In this document: piece by piece, positions 55,618-64,000 of the stretch | Position numbering within the stretch: position 1 is the stretch's first letter | Layout: every line of letters begins with the position of its first letter | Assembly: GCF_004793635.1 (NCBI RefSeq) | Contig: NZ_SRXV01000004.1 | Location: 1 to 64,000 of the forward strand | Reading direction: 5' to 3' | Length of the DNA stretch: 64,000 bases | Source of the DNA: Marinicauda pacifica | GTDB taxonomy: Bacteria > Pseudomonadota > Alphaproteobacteria > Caulobacterales > Maricaulaceae | Position numbers and translations under genes: made by a program | The notes under the pieces: model-generated | Databases searched by the model: none | What the model saw: the letters and a program-made list of their open reading frames with translations, nothing else | Told to the model about the DNA's origin: nothing

Positions 55618-56522
55618 TCGCCTCAGTTATCCATGGCTTCCTGCCGGTCTTCGTCGTGATTGCCTGCGGCTACGCGCTTCGTACCTCGGGCATCGCGCCG
55701 GACTTCGTCTGGGCCGGGGTAAACCGGCTGAACTATCGCGTGCTCCTGCCGGCCCTGCTGTTCAGCACACTGGCCGGAGTCGATCTTCTTTCGCCGTCGG
55801 CCGGCCGCCTTGTCTTGCTGGCCCTTGCCGGGATCGCGCTGGTCGCCTTCACCGCCTTTGCATGGTCCGCCGTGCTGGGCCTCAGCCGGCGCAATCGCGC
55901 CGCAATGCTGGCGACCACTACGGTCTGGAATTTCGTACTCGTTCTCAGCCTGTCGCAAAACCTGTTCGGCGCCGAGGCCGTCGAGATCGCGATCATCATT
56001 CTGGTGCCTGGTGCGATTCTCGGGACGCTCATCAGCCGAGTTGCCGTCGCGCCTAATGCAAACCTTAAGGCCCTGTCAGGCGCAGCGCGAGATCCCATCG
56101 TGGTCGCCTGCCTGCTCGGCCTCGCCGCGAGTCTGACGCCGCTCTCCGACTTCACGCTGGTCATGCGCCCGCTGGAGATCATCGCGTCGGCCTCCATCGG
56201 ACTGGTCCTTCTGACCATCGGGGCAGGACTGGACTTCGCAGCGCTGCGTGGGCGTTATGTGCCGCTTGTCTCCGCAGCGTTGATCCGGGCTGTCGTCTCT
56301 CCGATCATCTTCCTTGGCCTTGGCCTTGTGGCCCGGCTCGGCACGCTGGAGCTTGAGGTCCTCGTCCTCGCCGCCGCCGCACCGACCGCTGCCTTTATCT
56401 ATGCCCTGGTAGCCGAGTCCGAAGGCGAGCACGGTCTCACTGCCGGCATGATCACTGCGAGCGTTCTGGTCAGCGCCCTCAGCGCTCCGGCGTTCATTCT
56501 GATCGCGCGGTCACTGGCATGA
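55614..56522 (+). CDS. AEC-family transporter, copy 2
   Basis: 302 aa, ten helices: FVVIACGYALRTSG, LLPALLFSTLAG and the late AAAPTAAFIYALVAESEGE. A diverged duplicate of its upstream neighbour, overlapping it by 4 bp. The two could form a pair or differ in substrate. Confidence 0.88.
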   Translation: MIASVIHGFLPVFVVIACGYALRTSGIAPDFVWAGVNRLNYRVLLPALLFSTLAGVDLLSPSAGRLVLLALAGIALVAFTAFAWSAVLGLSRRNRAAMLATTTVWNFVLVLSLSQNLFGAEAVEIAIIILVPGAILGTLISRVAVAPNANLKALSGAARDPIVVACLLGLAASLTPLSDFTLVMRPLEIIASASIGLVLLTIGAGLDFAALRGRYVPLVSAALIRAVVSPIIFLGLGLVARLGTLELEVLVLAAAAPTAAFIYALVAESEGEHGLTAGMITASVLVSALSAPAFILIARSLA

Positions 56523-56600
56523 GGCCGGGTGCAGCGAACAAGAACCTGGATTGAGCCGCATCGCCTTCAGCACCGGCTTCATTGTCATCGCACAGGCGAT

Positions 56601-56999
56601 CTAGCCCGATTGCGAGAGGGAATCCTCTCCGTCAGCGCAAATCCACTCGATCGCGGCGTCCGCCGCTGTGAACGCGCACGTGTCGATGCCCAGCTGTCTT
56701 GTAGATTTGAGCAGATCGCTCCACCAGACCTCTACCTCTCCGCGGTGAACCAGAGCGAAGCGGCTCAAACCGGCCTTGACCATCCCTTCGGCGAGCGCCT
56801 GGGGCTGAATCTGGACGACTCGCTGTCCCAAATCGATGTCGGCGTGGTCCAGGTCGAGCACAATCCGGTGAAGGCTTTCACCGCGGATCATCGTGACCAT
56901 CTCTTCGATGGCTTCGAGTTGCTCCGGCATGGAGGCGCCGTCCTGAACCCGTCCGAACAAGCCTTCGAAATCAAGCACCCGCCAGTTTTGAAGCGACAT
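56601..56999 (-). CDS. STAS/SpoIIAA-like hypothetical protein
   Basis: 132 aa from the ATG at 56999. Segments RVLDFEGLFGRV, RIVLDLDHADIDLG and FALVHRGEVEVWW show the alternating fold of orphan SpoIIAA-like proteins, as in the 29709-30146 product, with low direct identity. No partner kinase is adjacent. Function unknown. Confidence 0.5.
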   Translation of the reverse strand: MSLQNWRVLDFEGLFGRVQDGASMPEQLEAIEEMVTMIRGESLHRIVLDLDHADIDLGQRVVQIQPQALAEGMVKAGLSRFALVHRGEVEVWWSDLLKSTRQLGIDTCAFTAADAAIEWICADGEDSLSQSG

Positions 57000-57020
57000 T
57001 TTTGTCAAGCCTCCCCGCAA

Positions 57021-57140
57021 AAGAATTCATATAGTTTATAATTATAAAAACTCCAGCTTTATTCATTTTTATAAATAGAAACCGCTTTCTTTGTTACATT
57101 TTCGGTAGCCAACCCACCCCGAAAGAAGTTTATATTTCGC
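57021..57140. promoter_or_regulatory. AT-rich divergent promoter region
   Basis: TATAGTTTATAATTATAAAA and nearby ATTTTTATAAAT make the most AT-rich stretch of the window. It lies between the STAS-like gene (minus) and pyrB (plus), so it probably carries both promoters; exact boxes are not assigned. Confidence 0.45.
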
Positions 57141-57247
57141 GCGCATGCACTTGCATCAGGTGCGCGCGAACGGGCACGCCCGCCCCTTGCCGCGCCGGTC
57201 CGCGCCCCCTATACCGCCGCAACGCTTTGGCTTGGAGGCATGTGCAG

Positions 57248-58222
57248 ATGGGGCGCGCCCGCTTCGCCTATGACTTCCCGCATCGCAATCTGTTGAGCGT
57301 CGGCGCGCTCAACCCGCTGGATGTTTCGATGCTGTTCAAGCGTGCGGGCGAGCATTTCGAGCGCAACCGCACGCCGGACAAGAAAATCGACGCGCTGCGC
57401 GGTCTCAGCCAGATCAATCTCTTCTTCGAACCGTCCACGCGCACCCTGGCCAGCTTCGAGCTCGCCGGCAAACGACTCGGTGCGGACGTCGTCAATTTCT
57501 CGGCAGGCAATGCCTCCATCAAGAAAGGCGAGAGCCTCGCCGACACGGCCGAGACACTTGCGGCAATGCGCCCGGACCTGCTGGTCGTACGCCACGCCAG
57601 CGCCGGGGCGGCAGCCTTCTTTGCCGAAGTGACGGGAATCTCCACCATCAATGCTGGCGACGGGGCGCACGAGCACCCCTCCCAGGCTCTGCTGGACACT
57701 TTCACGCTAACCCGACGCTGGGGCGAGATCGGCGGCAAGCGGATCGCCATCGTCGGCGATATCGCCCATTCGCGCGTCGTACGCTCCAATGTGTCGCTGA
57801 TGAATTTGCTCAATGCCGAGGTGCGCCTCTGTGGTCCCTCTACCCTGCTCCCGGCCAATGCCGACCGCTGGGGCGCGAGCGTGTTTCACGACCTCGACGA
57901 AGCGCTGGAGGGCTGCGACGCGGTCATGGCGCTTCGCATCCAGCGCGAACGCATGGGGGCAGGGCTGATCCCGTCCGAGCGCGAATACGCCGCGCTTTAC
58001 GGTCTCACCCATGACCGTCTCGAGCTGGCGAATCCTGATTGCGTCGTGATGCATCCCGGCCCGATGAATCGCGGCGTGGAGATCGACGCCGCCCTCGCCG
58101 ACGACCCCGAACGCTCGGTCATCCTCGACCAGGTTGAAAGCGGTGTGGCGGTGCGCATGGCGATCCTGGAAATGCTCGCCGGCCAGGCCCCCAACATGCG
58201 CTATGACGAGGGCGAGCAATGA
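57248..58222 (+). CDS. pyrB: Aspartate carbamoyltransferase, catalytic subunit
   Basis: 324 aa from the ATG at 57248, nine bases after GGAGG (57234-57238). The carbamoyl-phosphate motif FFEPSTRTLASFELAG (about 60-75), the KKGESLADT loop and HPGPMNRGVE for aspartate are all intact. It commits carbamoyl phosphate to pyrimidine synthesis. Overlaps the following pyrC' by 4 bp. Confidence 0.95.
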   Translation: MGRARFAYDFPHRNLLSVGALNPLDVSMLFKRAGEHFERNRTPDKKIDALRGLSQINLFFEPSTRTLASFELAGKRLGADVVNFSAGNASIKKGESLADTAETLAAMRPDLLVVRHASAGAAAFFAEVTGISTINAGDGAHEHPSQALLDTFTLTRRWGEIGGKRIAIVGDIAHSRVVRSNVSLMNLLNAEVRLCGPSTLLPANADRWGASVFHDLDEALEGCDAVMALRIQRERMGAGLIPSEREYAALYGLTHDRLELANPDCVVMHPGPMNRGVEIDAALADDPERSVILDQVESGVAVRMAILEMLAGQAPNMRYDEGEQ

Positions 58223-59481
58223 CCCGCTACCTCATCACCGGAGCGCGTATTGCCGACCCGGCGTCGGACCGGCTCTACGAGGCCGATTTGCGCATTGCCG
58301 ACGGGTTCATTGCCGGGATCGGCGACCTTGACCCTTCCGGCGAGGAGGAGGTGATCGACGCGCATGGACGCCTCCTTGCTCCTGCCCTGATCGACATGCG
58401 GGCCCATAGCGCAACGCCGGGCGGCGCCGCGAGCGCCGAGCGCCTGTCCCAAACGGCCAGCGCGGCAGCCTCGGGCGGGATCGGCACGCTGATCCTCGCC
58501 CCGAACGGCGCATGCGGGCTGTCCTCGCCGGAAGATATCGACTGGCTGGACGCTCAGGCGCTGACCCTGCCGGTACGTGTCCACGGCGCCGGGCTCGCCA
58601 CGGCAAACGGCGAACTGAACGAGATCGGTTTGATGCTGCGCGCCGGCGCACTTTATCTCAGCGATGGCGGCCAGCCGATCGCCGACAGCCGCCTGGTCCG
58701 GCGTGCCCTGTCCTATGCCGCCGGCTTCGAGGCCTGGGTCAGCCTGCGCCCCGAGGACGCCCACCTGATCGCCGACACGGTCGCGCATGAGAGCGACCTG
58801 TCCTCGCGCCTGGGACTGCCCGCCCGTCCCGGCGTCTCCGAACGCTTCGGCGTGGAGCGCGATACCGGCCTCGCCGAGCTGACCGGCGGACGCCTGATCC
58901 TCGATCGCATAACCACCGCTGACGGCATCGCTGCGGCGCGGGCAGCGCGCCAGCGCGGCCTCGAGGTCGCGATCACCGTCCCGGTCAGCCACCTGGTCTT
59001 CAACGAGGTCGATGCGGGCAATTTCGATGCGCGCTACCGCCTCGATCCGCCTCTGCGCAGCGAGGAGGATCGTCTCGCCCTGATCGACGCGCTGGCCCGC
59101 GGCGTGGTGGACGCCGTGGTCTCCGCACACACCGCGGTGGGCAGTGTCGCCAAGGCTAACCCGTTCGCGGACGCGGTTCCGGGAACGACCAGCCTTCATG
59201 CCCTGCTGCCCGCCCTGCTGACGCTCGTGGAGACCGGCCAGCTCGACCTGCTCTCAGCGCTGCGCCCGGTCACGAGCGGGCCTGCCGACCTGCTCGGCCT
59301 CGCCCAGGGCCGAATCGAGGAGGGTGCCCCGGCCGACCTGATCCTCATCGATCCCTCCGCCCCCGTGGTGCTGGGCGACGGCGCCGTGCGCGGCGGAGCG
59401 AAGAGTGCGTTCGCGGGCCGTCGTCTGTTCGGTAAAATCTTGATGTCTTTCATCGAAGGCGCGATTATCCTGCAACCTTGA
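58219..59481 (+). CDS. pyrC: Dihydroorotase-like protein lacking metal ligands (PyrC')
   Basis: 420 aa, amidohydrolase fold. The metal motif that reads HxH in active enzymes is MRAHS here (about 62-66), the late metal-ligand Asp of the SDHAPH box is missing (VSAHTAVGS), and the middle histidine site reads PVSHLVFNE. So the catalytic centre is largely lost. Pseudomonas pyrC' is a similar inactive partner that holds the PyrB trimers together. An active dihydroorotase must lie elsewhere. Confidence 0.85.
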   Translation: MTRYLITGARIADPASDRLYEADLRIADGFIAGIGDLDPSGEEEVIDAHGRLLAPALIDMRAHSATPGGAASAERLSQTASAAASGGIGTLILAPNGACGLSSPEDIDWLDAQALTLPVRVHGAGLATANGELNEIGLMLRAGALYLSDGGQPIADSRLVRRALSYAAGFEAWVSLRPEDAHLIADTVAHESDLSSRLGLPARPGVSERFGVERDTGLAELTGGRLILDRITTADGIAAARAARQRGLEVAITVPVSHLVFNEVDAGNFDARYRLDPPLRSEEDRLALIDALARGVVDAVVSAHTAVGSVAKANPFADAVPGTTSLHALLPALLTLVETGQLDLLSALRPVTSGPADLLGLAQGRIEEGAPADLILIDPSAPVVLGDGAVRGGAKSAFAGRRLFGKILMSFIEGAIILQP

Positions 59482-59497
59482 TCTCCTGAGAGGCGCA

Positions 59498-60097
59498 ATG
59501 GCGTTCGACCCCCTCATTCTTCTGGCCGCCATTGGCGGCTATCTGTTCGGCTCGGTTCCGTTCGGCCTGGTCCTGACCCGCCTCGCCGGACTGGGAGACA
59601 TCCGCACGATCGGCTCGGGCAATATCGGCGCAACCAACGTGCTGCGGACCGGGCGCAAGGATCTGGCCCTGGCCACGCTCGTTCTGGATGCCGGCAAGGC
59701 CGGCTTTGCCTGTCTCGTCTTCACCGCCCTCGTCTCCACCCCGGCCGGCCTCGTGGCAGGCGGCGCCGCCTTTCTGGGCCATTGCTTTCCAGTCTGGCTC
59801 AAATTCAACGGCGGCAAAGGCGTCGCCACCTTTCTCGGCACGCTGCTGGCCGCGGCCTGGCCGGTCGGACTGCTGACCTGCGCGACCTGGCTCGGCATGG
59901 CGCTTCTGATGCGCTTCTCCTCACTCGCCGCCCTGGTGGCGGCGGCCGCCGCGCCCCTCCTTGCGCTCGCAGCCGGACGCGCCGACGTGGCCCTCCTTGC
60001 CCTCTTCCTGGCAGTCCTGATCTTCTGGCGCCACCGCACGAACATCACCCGCCTGCTCGACGGTAGCGAGCCGCCGATCGGAGCGAAGAAAACGTGA
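59498..60097 (+). CDS. plsY: Acyl-phosphate glycerol-3-phosphate acyltransferase
   Basis: 199 aa, five to six membrane helices. The catalytic motifs SVPFGLVL, GSGNIGATNVLRTG and FNGGKGVATFLG are intact. PlsY makes lysophosphatidic acid from acyl phosphate, the first acylation of phospholipid synthesis. It overlaps dprA by 4 bp. Confidence 0.95.
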   Translation: MAFDPLILLAAIGGYLFGSVPFGLVLTRLAGLGDIRTIGSGNIGATNVLRTGRKDLALATLVLDAGKAGFACLVFTALVSTPAGLVAGGAAFLGHCFPVWLKFNGGKGVATFLGTLLAAAWPVGLLTCATWLGMALLMRFSSLAALVAAAAAPLLALAAGRADVALLALFLAVLIFWRHRTNITRLLDGSEPPIGAKKT

Positions 60098-61224
60098 GAA
60101 TTCGCGCGCTTTCGCCGGACCAGCGTCTCGACTGGCTCCGGCTCGCGCGCACCTCCGGGGTCGGCCCGGTCACTTTTGCCAAGCTCATTGAGCGCTTTGA
60201 CGATGCCGCCGCCGCCATCGACGCTTTGCCCCGCCTGGCCAGGCGAGGCGGTCGCATCGATCCGCTCAGGACGGTCAGCCGCGATGACGCCCGGGGCGAG
60301 CTCGATCGTCTCGATGCGCTCGGCGCCCGCCTCCTGTGCGCCTGCGAACCCGGATATCCGGCTCTCCTACGGGCGCTCGAGCCGCCGCCGCCCGTCGTGT
60401 CCGTGCTCGGCCCGCTCGATCCAGACGAGCGACCGGCTTGCGCCATGGTCGGCTCGCGCAATGCCTCGGCGATCGGCGTGCGCTTTGCCGGTGACATGGC
60501 CCGCACACTGGGCGGCCACGGCGTCACCATCGTTTCCGGCCTGGCACGAGGCATTGACGGGGCAGCTCACGCCGCAGCGCTGGAGACCGGTACGATCGCA
60601 GTCATCGCCGGCGGACTGGAGCATATCTATCCGCCCGAGCACGAGGCGCTGTACCGCGCCATTGGCGAGCAGGGTCTGATCGTGAGCGAATGTCCGCCGC
60701 GCTACCAGGCCGGCGCGCGCGATTTCCCGCGCCGAAACCGGCTCATCTCGGGCCTCTCGCTCGGCGTGCTGGTAGTCGAGGCCGCCGACCGTTCCGGCAC
60801 GCTCATCACGGCGCGCTATGCGCTCGAACAGAACCGGGAGGTGATGGCCGTCCCGGGTTCGCCCATGGATCCCAGGGCCAGAGGTACGAACCGGCTCCTG
60901 CGCGACGGCGCCGCTCTTGTCGAAACCGCCGACGACGTGCTCAACGTGCTTCACTCGGCCCGCCGGCCCGTCCTGGAAGAACCCTCGCCACCCGATTTCG
61001 AGGATGAACGCGACATGTCCGCGGAAACCGATGCTCAAGCCGACCGCATTCGCGATGCGCTGCTCTCCCGGCTATCGACCGTGCCGGTCGCGCGCGACGA
61101 ACTGACCCGGCAACTCGGTGTCCCGGCCCAAGTGGTTCTCGCCGCGCTGATCGAACTGGAGTTGGCCGGCCGGGTTGAGTTGCTGCCCGGTGCTCAGGTC
61201 TGCCTGAGCTGGCCCGAAACCTAG
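60094..61224 (+). CDS. dprA: DNA-processing protein DprA
   Basis: 376 aa, GTG start. A SAM-like N-terminal part, then the Rossmann DprA core MVGSRNASAIGVRFAG, IVSGLARGIDGAAH, VIAGGLEHIYPPEH and FPRRNRLISGLSLG, and a C-terminal winged helix (about 310-376). It loads RecA onto incoming single strands in transformation. Its stop shares CTAG with the convergent small gene. Confidence 0.93.
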   Translation: MRIRALSPDQRLDWLRLARTSGVGPVTFAKLIERFDDAAAAIDALPRLARRGGRIDPLRTVSRDDARGELDRLDALGARLLCACEPGYPALLRALEPPPPVVSVLGPLDPDERPACAMVGSRNASAIGVRFAGDMARTLGGHGVTIVSGLARGIDGAAHAAALETGTIAVIAGGLEHIYPPEHEALYRAIGEQGLIVSECPPRYQAGARDFPRRNRLISGLSLGVLVVEAADRSGTLITARYALEQNREVMAVPGSPMDPRARGTNRLLRDGAALVETADDVLNVLHSARRPVLEEPSPPDFEDERDMSAETDAQADRIRDALLSRLSTVPVARDELTRQLGVPAQVVLAALIELELAGRVELLPGAQVCLSWPET

Positions 61225-61430
61225 ACCTCGTCGCCTGTCTCCACGACGCCGGCCGGAGTGACATGCTCCTGATGGACCAGCTTCGCACAGGCGGTCAGAA
61301 AGGCGCTGGAGCTTGGCAAGTCGACCGCCAGCGCCAGAATCGCCGCAGAGTCCAGAAGTTCAGTGAGATAGTCTACCGCCGCGTCCGGATCACGCTGCAG
61401 GTTTCCAATATCGCCCAGGGGATCAGCCAT
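61221..61430 (-). CDS. Small hypothetical protein
   Basis: 69 aa from the ATG at 61430 (an ATG-less extension to 61454 is in frame), with a GGAA-type ribosome site. Sequence is acidic and helical (DPDAAVDYLTELLDSAAILA, later LVHQEHVTPAGV). No family recognised. Convergent with dprA, sharing the CTAG of both stops; divergent from topA. Confidence 0.55.
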   Translation of the reverse strand: MADPLGDIGNLQRDPDAAVDYLTELLDSAAILALAVDLPSSSAFLTACAKLVHQEHVTPAGVVETGDEV

Positions 61431-61591
61431 TCGTGGTTCCTGCTTCGATAGCAACCTTTACGGGTGTTTTATCGACACATGCCTTTCGCGTGCAAGCGCA
61501 GACCTCGGTTGACTTGCGAAGGCCCCTCGCCCAACTTCCCCCGCCGTTCGCCGGGTGTTCCGGTCGTGCCATATTTCCCGAGTCAGTATTC

Positions 61592-64000
61592 ATGCAAGTT
61601 GTCGTCGTCGAATCTCCGGCCAAAGCCAAGACCATTAACAAGTATCTCGGCAAGGATTACATCGTGCTGGCCAGTTTTGGCCATGTACGTGACTTGCCGG
61701 CGAAAGATGGTTCCGTCCGCCCGGACGAGGATTTTGCCATGGAGTGGGAAGTCGACGCCAAGTCGGCGCCCAAGCTGAAAGCAATCGCCGACGCGCTCAA
61801 AGAGGCCGATACGCTCGTTCTGGCCACTGACCCGGATCGCGAGGGCGAAGCGATCTCCTGGCACCTGCTCGAAGCGTTGCAGAAGCGCCGCGCTCTTAAG
61901 GGCAAGCAGATCCAGCGCGTGGCCTTTAATGCGATCACCAAGAAGGCCGTTCAGGACGCCATCGCCAATCCGCGCGAAATCGACATGGAGCTGGTGGAGG
62001 CCTATCTGGCGCGCCGCGCGCTCGACTATCTGGTCGGCTTCACCCTGTCCCCGGTGTTGTGGCGCAAGCTTCCAGGCTCCCGCTCGGCGGGGCGCGTGCA
62101 GTCAGTGGCACTGCGTCTCATCACCGAGCGGGAATCGGAGATCGAGCGTTTCAAGCCGGAAGAATACTGGTCCATCGAAGCGGATATGCGATCGGGTGGA
62201 AGCGACACCTTCCGCGCCAGGCTGACCCGGTTCGAAGATCAGAAGATTACGCGCCTGTCGGTCAAGAACGAGACGCGTGCGCGCGCCGCCGAAAGCGCCA
62301 TCCAGACTGCCGAGTTCACCATCGCGGCAGTCGAGGCCAAACCGACCAGGCGCAACCCGCCTCCCCCTTTCACGACGTCCACTCTCCAGCAGGAAGCGTC
62401 GCGAAAGCTCGGCTTCGATGCGGCCCGCACGATGCGCACCGCGCAGCGCCTGTATGAAGGTGTCGACATTGGCGGCGAGACGGTCGGTCTCATTACCTAT
62501 ATGCGGACAGACGGCGTGCAGATGGACGGCAGTGCCGTGGCCGCAGCGCGCTCCGTCATCGGGGACACCTATGGCGACGACTATGTGCCGGACGTGCCCC
62601 GCGCCTATTCGTCCAAGGCGAAGAATGCGCAGGAAGCGCACGAAGCCATCCGCCCGACCAGCTTCTCGCGCAAGCCCGGCGCGATCCGTCTGGATAGCGA
62701 CCAGGCCCGCCTCTACGAGCTGATCTGGAAGCGCGCCATGGCCAGCCAGATGGAAAGTGCGCGCCTGGAACGCACCACGATCGACCTGGAGAACAAGGAC
62801 ACCACGCTCGCCCTGCGCGCCACGGGCACGGTCGTGACCTTCAACGGCTTCTTCGCGCTCTACCAGGAAGGGCGCGACGACGAGGAAGACGAGCAGGAAA
62901 GCCGTCTGCCCAAGGTCGAACAGGGTGCCGAGGCCACCGCAGACAAGACCCATACCGAGCAACACTTCACCCAGCCGCCGCCGCGCTTTACCGAGGCGTC
63001 GCTCGTCAAGCGTATGGAAGAGCTCGGCATCGGCCGGCCCTCCACCTACGCCTCGGTTCTCTCGGTGCTGCGCGACCGGGATTATGTGCGGATGGACGAC
63101 AAGCGCTTCGTGCCCGAGGACAAGGGCCGGGTCGTCATCGCGTTTCTGGAAAACTTCTTCACCCGCTACGTCGAATACGACTTCACTGCGGATCTGGAAG
63201 ACCAGCTCGACAAGGTCTCCTCCGGCGATCTGGACTGGAAGGAATTGCTGCGCCGGTTCTGGACCGATTTCTCTGCCAGCGTGGAGAGCATTGCCGACCT
63301 GCGCATTGGCGACGTGATCGATGCCATGAACGAGGCTCTGGCGCCGCTCATCTATCCCGAGCGCGAGGACGGCTCGGATCCGCGCATCTGCCCCAAATGC
63401 GGCGAAGGCGCGCTCTCGCTGCGTCTCGGAAAACACGGGGCGTTTGTGGGCTGCTCCAACTACCCCGACTGCCGCTTCACCCGCCAGCTCGGCGGGGCAG
63501 ACGGGTCCGGCAACGGCATCGAAGGCGACGGCGAGCTGGGCGAAGACCCGGAGTCCGGTCAAACGGTCTATCTCAAGGATGGACGCTTCGGGCCATATGT
63601 CGAAGTGGCCCTTCCGGGCGAGGACAAGCCGAAACGGACCTCCGTGCCCAAAGGTTGGAGCGTTGAGGACATCAATCTCGACAAGGCCCTCATGCTGCTG
63701 CGCCTGCCGCGCGAAGTCGGCAAGCACCCCGAAGACGGTGAAGTGATCGAGGCGGGCCTGGGGCGCTACGGTCCCTTCGTCAAGCATGGCAAGACCTACG
63801 CCAATGTGGAATCCATCGATGAGGTCTTCGAGATCGGTTTGAACCGGGCCGTCACCCTGATCGAGGAAAAGAAGGCCAATCCGCGCGGACGCGGCGCGGC
63901 CGCTGCCCCGCTCAAGGAGCTGGGCGAACACCCTGAACAGGGCGGTCCGATCCAGGTCATGAAAGGGCGCTACGGTCCTTACGTGAAGCACGGCAAGGTC
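61592..64000 (+). CDS. topA: DNA topoisomerase I (3' end outside the window)
   Basis: First 803 codons are seen. Toprim domain MQVVVVESPAKAKTINKYLG and ATDPDREGEAISWHL, then the active-site tyrosine in LITYMRTDG (about residue 302). A Cys4 zinc-binding unit CPKCGEGALSL...CSNYPDC lies at about 600-630, followed by Gly-Arg-Tyr-Gly-Pro repeats such as GRYGPFVKHGKT of the C-terminal DNA-binding region. It relaxes negative supercoils. Truncated only by the window edge. Confidence 0.95.
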   Translation, partial: MQVVVVESPAKAKTINKYLGKDYIVLASFGHVRDLPAKDGSVRPDEDFAMEWEVDAKSAPKLKAIADALKEADTLVLATDPDREGEAISWHLLEALQKRRALKGKQIQRVAFNAITKKAVQDAIANPREIDMELVEAYLARRALDYLVGFTLSPVLWRKLPGSRSAGRVQSVALRLITERESEIERFKPEEYWSIEADMRSGGSDTFRARLTRFEDQKITRLSVKNETRARAAESAIQTAEFTIAAVEAKPTRRNPPPPFTTSTLQQEASRKLGFDAARTMRTAQRLYEGVDIGGETVGLITYMRTDGVQMDGSAVAAARSVIGDTYGDDYVPDVPRAYSSKAKNAQEAHEAIRPTSFSRKPGAIRLDSDQARLYELIWKRAMASQMESARLERTTIDLENKDTTLALRATGTVVTFNGFFALYQEGRDDEEDEQESRLPKVEQGAEATADKTHTEQHFTQPPPRFTEASLVKRMEELGIGRPSTYASVLSVLRDRDYVRMDDKRFVPEDKGRVVIAFLENFFTRYVEYDFTADLEDQLDKVSSGDLDWKELLRRFWTDFSASVESIADLRIGDVIDAMNEALAPLIYPEREDGSDPRICPKCGEGALSLRLGKHGAFVGCSNYPDCRFTRQLGGADGSGNGIEGDGELGEDPESGQTVYLKDGRFGPYVEVALPGEDKPKRTSVPKGWSVEDINLDKALMLLRLPREVGKHPEDGEVIEAGLGRYGPFVKHGKTYANVESIDEVFEIGLNRAVTLIEEKKANPRGRGAAAAPLKELGEHPEQGGPIQVMKGRYGPYVKHGKV

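Overview
The window is high-GC, gene-dense DNA from an alphaproteobacterium, most likely a stalked or budding marine group near Maricaulis/Oceanicaulis/Glycocaulis (Hyphomonadaceae or Maricaulaceae); the lineage is inferred, not proven. Support comes from a circularly permuted two-piece tmRNA, an alpha-type SspB, the run pyrB-pyrC'-plsY-dprA-topA, and a TonB receptor beside a TPR-sulfotransferase. No insertion sequence, phage, CRISPR array or ordinary tRNA gene was seen.

Layout. 1-358: gene-free, with intergenic repeat fragments. 359-3904 (minus): MCE/Mla-type lipid transport operon (STAS-MlaE, MlaF, MlaD, auxiliary lipoprotein). 4017-5165: MFS carrier. 5303-8411 (plus): tightly coupled GT4 - methyltransferase - alpha/alpha-toroid protein, met head-on by a lipoprotein-methyltransferase pair (8380-9660). 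9789-12163: proline iminopeptidase and a sodium symporter. 12295-18009 (minus): complete rod-shape operon mreB-mreC-mreD-PBP2-rodA. 18134-25990 (minus): TVP38-like membrane protein, degP-miaA-divergent KARI, hflK-hflC, thyA-folA. 26248-29708: VOC protein, DUF2459 protein, ssrA and an AT-richer GT-C membrane glycosyltransferase. 29709-35201: SpoIIAA-like protein, cytochrome P450, sspB-thioesterase-MFS, and a RusA-like protein with ZntB. 35560-43767: fumC, a chemoreceptor, a porin, a secreted repeat protein, small signalling proteins (PAS, tandem PilZ, GYF plus SinR/Cas2-like) and a gamma-carbonic anhydrase. 43935-45427: phoH behind a leader ORF and terminator, then a MarR regulator. 45715-52432: TonB receptor, TPR-sulfotransferase, BCCT transporter. 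52445-56999: flavin reductase, aldo/keto reductase, ruvX, two AEC carriers, another SpoIIAA-like protein. 57248-64000: pyrB, a catalytically dead dihydroorotase, plsY, dprA and topA (cut by the window end).

Themes. Much of the window is envelope construction: rod elongation, Mla lipid traffic, PlsY, membrane proteases and outer-membrane receptors. ssrA and sspB, which act together in trans-translation and ClpXP delivery, lie about 4 kb apart. The points most worth following up are the phoH leader/attenuator, the GT4-methyltransferase-toroid cluster, the GYF-SinR/Cas2-like fusion, the divergent KARI coupled to miaA, the orphan RusA-like protein and the pseudo-dihydroorotase.
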